Below are positions 1-5,344 of a stretch of DNA of 5,344 nucleotides, one piece after another; the stretch's first letter is position 1; each line of letters begins with the position of its first letter. The stretch covers positions 8,126 to 13,469 of the forward strand of contig NHDB01000010.1 in NCBI GenBank assembly GCA_002167945.1, read 5' to 3'. Below the pieces are notes generated by a model that had not been told where the DNA came from, ran no database searches, and saw nothing but the letters and a program-made list of their open reading frames with translations. Source of the DNA: Flavobacteriaceae bacterium TMED48 (GTDB lineage: Bacteria > Bacteroidota > Bacteroidia > Flavobacteriales > Flavobacteriaceae). Both the position numbers and the translations under genes were made by a program.

Positions 1-939
1 GGCTATATTATTGGCATCATTATACATTTTCATGATCCCCTCATAAGTAATATCTCTTAAATAAAACCAAATAGAAGCTTTGGAAGGGACTACATTAGGT
101 TGATCCCCCGCGTCTGTAAAGATAGAGTGTGAGCGTTTTAAAGGATGCAAATGCTCTCTTTTGTAGTTCCACCCTACATTCATCAATTCAGCAGCGTCTA
201 AAGCACTTCTGCCTCTCCAGGGTGAGCCTGCGGAGTGTGCCGCCTCACCTTCAAAAGTATATTCAACTGAGATTAAACCTGTTCCTCTTGCCTGACCATA
301 AGACACTGATAAATTGCTGCTTACATGAGTAAAAATACACATGTCAATTTTGTCGAAATAACCGTCTCTTACATACCATGCCTTTGAAGCAACCAATTCT
401 TCTGCTATTCCGGGCCAAACCACCAGAGTCCCGCCCAGATTGTTGTTTTTCATTTGTTCTTGTAGAGTCAGGGCTGCGGTGACTATTACAGGTATACCAG
501 AATTATGGCCTTCTCCGTGTCCAGGAGCACCTTCAACCATTGGTTTGTGATATGATACTCCGGGATATTGAGAAGCTTTAGGGATACAGTCTACATCACT
601 GCCCAAGCCTATGGTAGGACCTTCTCCATAACTCCATCTAGCCATCCAAGCGGTAGGAATACCAGAAATTCCTTTTTCAACCTCAAAGCCAGCCTCTTCA
701 AGTATCCCTATCAAATAAGCTGAAGACTCATACTCTTGAAAACCCAATTCAGCAAAACTGAAAACCTTATCAATCATCACCTGAGTGTTTTTATGACGAC
801 TGTCTACAGCTTCTATAGTCGTTGTTTTAATTTTTTGAATTTGCCTTTTAGAAAATTTTTGCTGTGCTGTTAAAACATTTAATTGAATGAATATAAAAAA
901 CAAAAGGGCTTTAATTTGTAGCGTATTGTAAGCTGTCAT
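1..939 (-). CDS. Secreted M20-family amidohydrolase/peptidase, AbgB-like (partial, C-terminus outside window)
   Basis: This is the first 313 codons of a zinc/manganese-dependent amidohydrolase of the M20 family, closest in style to p-aminobenzoyl-glutamate hydrolase subunit B (AbgB) and related aminoacylases. Such enzymes cleave an amide bond; the substrate here is unknown. The start is ATG at 939. Residues 10-25 form a hydrophobic signal peptide with likely cleavage after LTA (about residue 25), so the enzyme should be periplasmic or exported. Visible catalytic elements are GSDVD (113-117), the metal motif GHGEGHNSG (140-148), the acid pair AEE (179-181), FTH (203-205), and the dimerisation (lid) domain from about 218 with FEGEAAHSAG (229-238). 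AbgB-like and M20D proteins usually have Cys where Glu143 stands here. Family members are about 450-500 residues, so roughly a third is missing. The gene is divergent from the neighbouring pseudogene, with only 33 bases between. The family is certain from motifs; the substrate is not. Confidence 0.9.
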   Translation of the reverse strand, partial: MTAYNTLQIKALLFFIFIQLNVLTAQQKFSKRQIQKIKTTTIEAVDSRHKNTQVMIDKVFSFAELGFQEYESSAYLIGILEEAGFEVEKGISGIPTAWMARWSYGEGPTIGLGSDVDCIPKASQYPGVSYHKPMVEGAPGHGEGHNSGIPVIVTAALTLQEQMKNNNLGGTLVVWPGIAEELVASKAWYVRDGYFDKIDMCIFTHVSSNLSVSYGQARGTGLISVEYTFEGEAAHSAGSPWRGRSALDAAELMNVGWNYKREHLHPLKRSHSIFTDAGDQPNVVPSKASIWFYLRDITYEGIMKMYNDANNIA

Positions 940-972
940 AAAAACAATATTTTTACCTAAAATACAAATTAA

Positions 973-1734
973 TTGAAGCATTCCTATTTCTTTAATGTAT
1001 CTGTAACACAGAAGATTTTTCTTATTGTGGTATTTCTAATACTCAATAATTGCACCCAATCTTCAATGAACTCGGAAACCCTTATTCAAAAAAGTATCGC
1101 TGCACATGGTGGATTGGATATGCTTAAGACGATCAAATCCATTCAATACACTAAATCTACCTTCCTTTACACTAAATCTTGAGAATTAGAAAAAACAGTT
1201 GAACAATATATCACCCACCGATGGAATCCAGACCAGTCCTCAATAGCATAGGTAAGTGAATAGAGTACATTTTTTGCTGAAAAGAATTCTAATGAAGTGA
1301 GTTGATTTAAAGATGGGATAATGGTAAAAGACTCCTTAGAACAAACTCAAGCAGCTGCAAATATTGACGCGGCACATTATGTTTTTTGGCAGCCTTTTAA
1401 GCTTACTGACTCTTCAGCAAAAAAAGTTTATTTGGGAAAACAAAAAATTCTGGATTCTATTGAGGTTTTAACTGTAAAAGTTTCATACTCTTATGACCCT
1501 AAAGCTTTTGTTTGGTTTTATTATTTTCATCCAGAAAACTATAATGTTAAAGCTGTTAAGGTAAAACATAATAGGCGAACAAGTTTGATTTTAAACGACA
1601 GTTATGAAACTCAAATAGGATTGTCGCTGAACAAAACCAGGAGGAGTTTTTTCTTAAATACACTCGGTAAAATCGACTACTTAAGAGTAGCCTATCAATA
1701 TGAGATTGATTCAATAAAGCTAAATCAGAAATGA
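973..1734 (+). pseudogene. Decayed lipoprotein gene, four in-frame stops, no frameshift
   Basis: One reading frame runs from 973 to the TGA at 1732-1734 (254 codons) and is broken only by stop codons at 1180 (TGA), 1249 (TAG), 1261 (TAG) and 1303 (TGA). Both flanks and the segments between the stops read as one plausible protein. It has a hydrophobic N-terminus ending in ILNNC (codons 23-27, a poor lipobox), then AAHGGLDMLKTIKSIQYTKS, a short central part, and a stop-free 137-codon tail rich in aromatic beta-strand-like sequence (for example WFYYFHPENY). It resembles uncharacterised outer-membrane-associated lipoproteins of Bacteroidota, but I cannot name the family with certainty. There is no ATG before the signal sequence: an in-frame TAA at 970-972 is followed directly by TTG at 973, so the start has probably been lost too. 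The last 10 bases overlap the 3' end of nagB. The tail from ATG 1321 could in theory be translated, but it would lack any export signal. Confidence 0.75.
1147..1179 (+). repeat. 12-base direct repeat, in frame, next to the first stop of the pseudogene
   Basis: The 12-mer TACACTAAATCT occurs exactly at 1147-1158 and again at 1168-1179, offset by 21 bases, which is seven codons. In the pseudogene frame it gives YTKS-TFL-YTKS. The second copy is followed at once by the first in-frame stop (TGA, 1180). It could be the remnant of a small tandem duplication or simply a repeated short motif of the protein; with two short copies these cannot be told apart. Confidence 0.5.
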
Positions 1735-3653
1735 TAGCGTTTAAATGCTTCTATTGCTGCATATTCTGAGAGTCCCATATCCTTATATTTTTTCGCAGTA
1801 TCTGTATTTCGATCTTCTGCACGGATCCAAAATTCTCGATGATCATTGCCTTGAAACATGACTCCATCTTTTTGTGATTGATGGTAAAAAATAGCCTTTC
1901 GTTTTCTTAAAACTTGATCTGGACTCATAGGTACTGCCATCTCAATTTCGTGAATTTCCCATTCATGCCAAGCTCCTCGGTAAAGCCATACCCAACAGTC
2001 TTTCATAAAAGACTTGGTTTTAAGAGCTTTCAAAGCGGCAAAAATAATATCCAAACAAACCCTATGTGTACCGTGTGGATCGGCTAAATCTCCAGCTGCG
2101 TATATTTGATGCGGTTTTATTTCCTCTATCAATGCTTTGGTCTGATTTATGTCTTTATCAGACATTGGGTTTTTATCGATCAAGCCCGTTTCATAAAAAG
2201 GTAAATTCATAAAATGGACTTGACTGTCAGCTATACCTATATAGCGTGTTGCTCCAAGTGATTCTCTCTTTCGAATGCTTCCTTTTAAATCACAAATTCC
2301 TCTTGGTGTGGGGTGTTGAGGATTCATTTCGTTTAACTCATGTTTTACCTTCTCTACCTTTTTACTTTGATCAGATTGTAACAAATCTTGAGTTACTTCT
2401 AAAAATCGAATGGCATCTTCATTAGAAACCGCAATATTTCCTGAGGTTTGATAAGCAACATGCACTTCATGACCTTGGGCTACCAAACGATCAAAGGTCC
2501 CTCCCATGGATATGACATCATCATCTGGGTGAGGACTGAATATTAAAACCCTTTTCTTTTTGGGTAAAGCTCGTTCTGGACGGTAGGTATCGTCAGCATC
2601 TGGCTTTCCTCCCGGCCAACCAGTAATGGATCGCTGTAATCTGTTAAACATCTCGATATTTAAATCATATGCTGATCCGTGAGAGGCTAAAAGGTCAGAC
2701 ATTCCGTTTTGATTGTAATCCTCGTCGGTCAGTTTTAAAATTGATTTTGCTGTAGTAGCACAAAGCCATGCAATAGCTTTTGATCGTAAAGCCTCATCCC
2801 ATTTACAGTGACTTACCTGCCAAGGAGTTTTTATTCTAGTGAGTTCCAAGGCTGCTTCATGATCAAGGACAAGCGTTGTGTTTTTATGCAATTGAAGATA
2901 AGTAGTTGGTATTATCGGTGATATTGCTCCTTCTATTGCTTTTTGAATAATCTCCGCCTTATTCGTCCCCCATGCCATAAGTAAAACTCTTTTGGCCGAA
3001 AGTATGGTCTGTATTCCCATAGTAATTGCCTTACGGGGAACGTGTTCTATACCTTGGAAAGATAGGGCGGCATCATAACGTGTAAGGTGATCTAAGGTGA
3101 TTGTCCGTGTTCTTGAATTGCGATGTGACCCTGGTTCATTAAACCCAATATGCCCCGTTCTACCTATTCCCAAAATTTGAAGATCAATCCCTCCTGCTTC
3201 CTGAATCTTTTCCTCGTAGCCTATACAGAAATTCCTGACCTCATCTATAGCTACTTCACCGTTTGGAATGTTGATATTTTCAGGTTCAATGTCAACACAA
3301 TTAAATAAATGAGTATGCATAAAGTAGTGATAACTCTGAACGTCTTCTTTTGAAAGGGGGTAGTATTCATCGAGATTAAAACTGATCACATTTTTAAAAC
3401 TCAAGCCTTCTTCTTGGTGCATCCGAACCAATTCTCTATAAACACTTATAGGACTAGAACCTGTGGCTAAACCCAAAACACACATTTTGTTTTGCTTCTG
3501 TTTTTCCTTGATTAAAGAAGCTATTTCTTGGGCAATTAATTTTGAGCCCTCGTTGGGACTTTCGCAGATTACATTGTGAAGTTTTTCGTAACGAGTTTCC
3601 TCAAAACTACCTGGTGCTTTGTAAATTAAGCGCTTGGTATTTGATGATTGCAT
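1725..3653 (-). CDS. nagB: Glucosamine-6-phosphate deaminase fused to LmbE/PIG-L-like deacetylase domain
   Basis: The product has 642 residues and two domains. Residues about 20-280 are a glucosamine-6-phosphate deaminase (isomerase), which converts glucosamine-6-phosphate to fructose-6-phosphate and ammonia in the cytoplasm. Seen are the phosphate-binding LGLATGSSP (60-68), FNLDEYYPL (92-100) with Asp95 matching catalytic Asp72 of E. coli NagB, and GIGRTGHIGFNEPGS (162-176) with His168 and Glu173 matching His143 and Glu148. The place of Asp141 is taken by Thr166. After a linker (about 285-365) comes an LmbE/PIG-L-type domain with SPHPDDD (373-379) and DPHGTH (525-530), which carry the expected metal ligands of N-deacetylases acting on N-acetylglucosamine conjugates. 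E. coli NagB has only 266 residues. Fused forms of about this length occur in Bacteroidota; the role of the second domain is not established. The start is ATG at 3653 with no Shine-Dalgarno, and a -7-like element lies 25 bases upstream. No nagA or transporter is nearby. Confidence 0.95.
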   Translation of the reverse strand: MQSSNTKRLIYKAPGSFEETRYEKLHNVICESPNEGSKLIAQEIASLIKEKQKQNKMCVLGLATGSSPISVYRELVRMHQEEGLSFKNVISFNLDEYYPLSKEDVQSYHYFMHTHLFNCVDIEPENINIPNGEVAIDEVRNFCIGYEEKIQEAGGIDLQILGIGRTGHIGFNEPGSHRNSRTRTITLDHLTRYDAALSFQGIEHVPRKAITMGIQTILSAKRVLLMAWGTNKAEIIQKAIEGAISPIIPTTYLQLHKNTTLVLDHEAALELTRIKTPWQVSHCKWDEALRSKAIAWLCATTAKSILKLTDEDYNQNGMSDLLASHGSAYDLNIEMFNRLQRSITGWPGGKPDADDTYRPERALPKKKRVLIFSPHPDDDVISMGGTFDRLVAQGHEVHVAYQTSGNIAVSNEDAIRFLEVTQDLLQSDQSKKVEKVKHELNEMNPQHPTPRGICDLKGSIRKRESLGATRYIGIADSQVHFMNLPFYETGLIDKNPMSDKDINQTKALIEEIKPHQIYAAGDLADPHGTHRVCLDIIFAALKALKTKSFMKDCWVWLYRGAWHEWEIHEIEMAVPMSPDQVLRKRKAIFYHQSQKDGVMFQGNDHREFWIRAEDRNTDTAKKYKDMGLSEYAAIEAFKRYHF

Positions 3654-3678
3654 GATAAGTAACTATTGCAGTGAATTC

Positions 3679-3686
3679 CAAATTTA
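3679..3686 (-). promoter_or_regulatory. Putative Bacteroidota -7 promoter element for nagB
   Basis: On the minus strand this reads TAAATTTG, an exact match to the Bacteroidota sigma factor -7 consensus TAnnTTTG, and it ends 25 bases before the nagB ATG. That placement would give a leader of about 20 bases. A well-spaced -33 TTTG is not present: the nearest TTG lies only 14 bases upstream. An A-rich stretch (on this strand) further upstream may act as an UP-like element. The motif is short and this region is very AT-rich, so a chance match is possible. Confidence 0.4.
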
Positions 3687-3766
3687 AGATTTCTAGTTAA
3701 CAATAGTTTTTCTTTTTTGACTTTTTTTGAATTTTAAAATTCTTGTTTTTAGTTCAAATTAGCCCC

Positions 3767-3955
3767 ATGAATAAAAGTATAGTTCTAGTTCTACTTTTTA
3801 ATATTTGCCTAGGCATAGCTGCCCCTTCTATCGCTGTATTAAATAATCGTTCACTTGAAGAGGCTGTTGTTCTAGTTAATTTAGAAAAAGATGTCAGAAT
3901 GGAAGAGGAAGAACTGGATGAAACAATTTTTTTCTTTGAACCTCAATTAAAGTGA
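3767..3955 (+). CDS. Small predicted secreted or membrane-anchored acidic protein, 62 residues
   Basis: I do not recognise a named family. The ATG at 3767 is chosen because the signal sequence MNKSIVLVLLFNICLGIAA begins exactly there; the frame is also open back to a TTG at 3743, which would only add eight residues before the signal. Residues 5-19 are hydrophobic and could be a cleaved signal peptide (possible cleavage after SIA, residue 23) or a single membrane anchor. The remainder, about 39 residues, is acidic, with EEEELDE at 46-52, followed by a FFFEP patch. There are no cysteines other than Cys14 inside the hydrophobic part, and its context (FNIC) is not a lipobox. A small exported protein is plausible, since the frame ends just before a stem-loop terminator and lies in an otherwise gene-free gap between opposing genes. 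Function is unknown. A non-coding gap is the alternative. Confidence 0.6.
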   Translation: MNKSIVLVLLFNICLGIAAPSIAVLNNRSLEEAVVLVNLEKDVRMEEEELDETIFFFEPQLK

Positions 3956-3964
3956 GGTAGTGGA

Positions 3965-4005
3965 GATACTCCCCCATTTGAAAAAAAATAAATGGAGGGG
4001 GTGTC
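3965..4005. terminator. Stem-loop, likely bidirectional terminator between convergent genes
   Basis: An inverted repeat pairs 3965-3979 with 3990-4005. It gives 15 base pairs including two G-T pairs and one bulged A at 3996, closed by a 10-base loop that holds eight A in a row (3981-3988). The core is C-rich against G-rich (CCCCC/GGGGG). It sits between the stop of the 62-residue protein (3955) and the stop of the lipoprotein on the other strand (4013), just where a shared terminator would be expected. There is no clear T run directly after either arm, so intrinsic termination may be weak and the hairpin may mainly protect 3' ends. Confidence 0.65.
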
Positions 4006-4012
4006 AAAGAAT

Positions 4013-4756
4013 TTAAGGCCTCTTGACCTCAATATTTTTATTTTCAATTTGAGATAACTCTATGAGTTTTCCTTGCTCAAAAAATAAGGGAAGGCTATCC
4101 AAGGGTGTGAATTTTGACTCTGACTTATAATTGATATAGTCCTGAAATAAAAATCCTTCCAGCATTCTTTTATTTTTGGCTTTTCTAAATCGAGTCCCTC
4201 CTCCATCGGTCAAATAGTTGTAAGCTAAATAGTCAATTTGATAATTTTTTTTACTTATCCAATACCTGAATTCATCTTGAAAATCATCGCCTCCACCCTC
4301 TTGATCGAAAGTAATTTTTATAGTCCAATAAGAATGCCCCTCAATTTCGACTGAATTTAAAAGTTCAGCATTTACAGCTGGATCTTGAAGTGGTCTTGGC
4401 AGCTGAAAAAAATACATTACGGAATTTAATGAATTGGAATACAGCTTTCGAATACTGTCCTGTAGAACAACTAAATTATCATTTTCAAAGCGCTGTAGTT
4501 TATCAACAGAAGTCATCAGATCAATAATTTTCTTTTCTTCCTTATTCGTTTGTCTGGAATACGAATAAAGCCCTTGATTGCGCTCTAGTACGTAATGGTA
4601 ATCTCTAAAGTCAAATTCAATTTTATATTCTTGATTATCAGTGCCGTAGACTGCATTTGATTGTTGAATTATTTTATCTACCAGGTTGGAGGTAGGATTT
4701 TGACAACTGGTAAATAATATTAACAAAAGGAGCAAATATCTAAGTAAAGAAATCAT
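4013..4756 (-). CDS. Putative lipoprotein, DUF6503-like, 247 residues
   Basis: This is an intact exported lipoprotein. The ATG at 4756 is preferred because it places a classic lipoprotein signal at the N-terminus: MISLLRY, a leucine run, then the lipobox LFTSC with Cys18 as the lipidated residue. A TTG at 4798 in the same frame would put 14 unlikely residues before it. The mature part is about 230 residues with mixed charged and aromatic sequence. Visible landmarks are DFRDYHY (49-55), SNSLNSVMYFFQLPRPLQDPAV (107-128, conserved-looking), GGGDDFQDEFRYWI (154-167), DYLAYNYLTDGGGTRFRKA (175-193) and FLFQDYINY (202-210). This pattern matches my memory of DUF6503 lipoproteins, some of which have been mislabelled deoxyribose-phosphate aldolase in flavobacteria; I am fairly but not fully sure. 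No catalytic motif is evident. It is divergent from trxB (82 bases between) and convergent with the 62-residue gene. Function is unknown. Confidence 0.7.
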   Translation of the reverse strand: MISLLRYLLLLLILFTSCQNPTSNLVDKIIQQSNAVYGTDNQEYKIEFDFRDYHYVLERNQGLYSYSRQTNKEEKKIIDLMTSVDKLQRFENDNLVVLQDSIRKLYSNSLNSVMYFFQLPRPLQDPAVNAELLNSVEIEGHSYWTIKITFDQEGGGDDFQDEFRYWISKKNYQIDYLAYNYLTDGGGTRFRKAKNKRMLEGFLFQDYINYKSESKFTPLDSLPLFFEQGKLIELSQIENKNIEVKRP

Positions 4757-4813
4757 TGATAAGTTTATTAATAATTCTAACCTAAAACGAAGATACAACT
4801 AAAAGATATGCTT

Positions 4814-4821
4814 TATTTTTG
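4814..4821 (+). promoter_or_regulatory. Putative Bacteroidota -7 promoter element for trxB
   Basis: The sequence TATTTTTG matches the Bacteroidota -7 consensus TAnnTTTG exactly and ends 17 bases before the trxB ATG, which predicts a very short leader of roughly 12 bases. No good -33 TTTG is seen at the usual distance upstream, so the call rests on one short motif in AT-rich DNA, supported by its position in an 82-base divergent gap. Confidence 0.4.
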
Positions 4822-4838
4822 ATACAAATAAAAACCTA

Positions 4839-5344
4839 ATGGAAGTTCTTAAAACACTAATTATTGGAAGCGGACCCGCTGGATATACAGCGGCAATTTA
4901 TGCAGCAAGGGCTGATTTAAAACCGGTACTTTATACTGGAATGGAGCCTGGGGGTCAATTGACTACAACCACAGAGGTTGATAATTTTCCTGGCTATCCC
5001 AAAGGAGTTGACGGACCAACCATGATGGTTCAATTACAACAGCAAGCAGAACGTTTTGGGACCGAAGTTCGAGTCGAGATGATTGAAAAAGTAGAGCTGG
5101 CCAAAACAACAGGTGGAATCCACAAGGCCTTCACCGCTGGAGGAACTGAAATTCAGGCACATACAATAATAATCAGCACAGGAGCTACTGCAAAATATTT
5201 AGGCCTTCCTAGTGAGCAACGACTTCGAGGCGGCGGAGTTTCTGCTTGTGCCGTATGTGATGGGTTTTTCTATAAAGGTCAAGAAGTTGCGATCGTTGGA
5301 GGTGGAGATACTGCTGCTGAAGAAGCAACCTATCTCGCTAAGAT
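4839..5344 (+). CDS. trxB: Thioredoxin reductase (partial, C-terminus outside window)
   Basis: The first 168 codons of a low-molecular-weight thioredoxin reductase are present. The enzyme uses NADPH and FAD to reduce the disulfide of thioredoxin in the cytoplasm. Seen are the FAD-binding GSGPAG (10-15) directly after the first beta strand, GGQLTTTTEVDNFPGYP (38-54), the STGA turn (113-116), the redox-active CAVCDG with Cys137 and Cys140, and the start of the NADPH-binding motif GGGDTAAEEA (154-163). The order and spacing are those of the bacterial family, whose full length is about 310-320 residues, so slightly more than half is in the window. The ATG at 4839 is the only ATG in frame before the FAD motif and lies at the normal distance from it. 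No Shine-Dalgarno is visible, as is common in Bacteroidota. The assignment is secure. Confidence 0.97.
   Translation, partial: MEVLKTLIIGSGPAGYTAAIYAARADLKPVLYTGMEPGGQLTTTTEVDNFPGYPKGVDGPTMMVQLQQQAERFGTEVRVEMIEKVELAKTTGGIHKAFTAGGTEIQAHTIIISTGATAKYLGLPSEQRLRGGGVSACAVCDGFFYKGQEVAIVGGGDTAAEEATYLAK

Noticed and set aside
129..332. A 67-codon plus-strand open frame
   Set aside because: It lies wholly inside the M20 amidohydrolase on the other strand, which carries clear family motifs there; its translation has no recognisable features.
1180..1305. Recoding of the stops (selenocysteine, readthrough or an altered genetic code) as an explanation of the broken lipoprotein gene
   Set aside because: Both TGA and TAG occur, no SECIS-like hairpin is evident, and nagB, trxB and the intact lipoprotein use the standard code without internal stops. 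Simple decay explains it better.
973..4756. The two lipoprotein genes as recent paralogous copies
   Set aside because: They have similar size and N-terminal design, but I could not line up their central or C-terminal sequences convincingly, so no duplication is claimed.
4757..4798. Longer N-terminus for the minus-strand lipoprotein, starting at TTG 4798
   Set aside because: The extra 14 residues would precede a perfect short lipoprotein signal that begins at ATG 4756, and they would use up half of the divergent promoter gap to trxB.
1..5344. Mobile element, CRISPR, toxin-antitoxin or defence system
   Set aside because: No transposase or integrase motif, no spaced repeat array, no terminal inverted repeats and no defence-related domain were seen; the genes are ordinary metabolic, redox and envelope genes.

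Overview
The window looks like a chromosomal stretch from a Bacteroidota bacterium (Flavobacteriia or Cytophagia type). The evidence is AT-rich DNA, starts without clear Shine-Dalgarno sequences, two matches to the Bacteroidota -7 promoter element TAnnTTTG, small lipoproteins of a type common in that phylum, and a fused glucosamine-6-phosphate deaminase / LmbE-like protein, an architecture I know from Bacteroidota. The placement is inference from style; no rRNA or tRNA is present.

Layout from left to right: (1) the first 313 codons of a secreted M20-family amidohydrolase on the minus strand, running off the left edge; (2) divergent from it, a decayed lipoprotein gene on the plus strand (973-1734) with four in-frame stop codons but an otherwise continuous reading frame; (3) tail to tail with the pseudogene, and overlapping it by 10 bases, the full-length nagB fusion on the minus strand (1725-3653); (4) a T-rich divergent spacer, then a 62-residue predicted secreted or membrane-anchored acidic protein on the plus strand (3767-3955); (5) a strong stem-loop (3965-4005) between convergent genes; (6) an intact lipoprotein of 247 residues on the minus strand (4013-4756), probably of the DUF6503 type; (7) divergent from it, the first 168 codons of thioredoxin reductase trxB on the plus strand, running off the right edge.

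The strand alternates at every gene, so there is no operon here and little reason to think that the genes act in one pathway. NagB works in amino-sugar catabolism (glucosamine-6-phosphate to fructose-6-phosphate plus ammonia). TrxB keeps thioredoxin reduced. The M20 enzyme and the lipoprotein act outside the cytoplasm. No mobile element, CRISPR array, phage gene or defence system was seen. The points most worth a second look are the substitution-only pseudogene, the changed metal-site motif of the M20 enzyme, the two-domain NagB with a changed active-site position, and the unassigned 62-residue protein.
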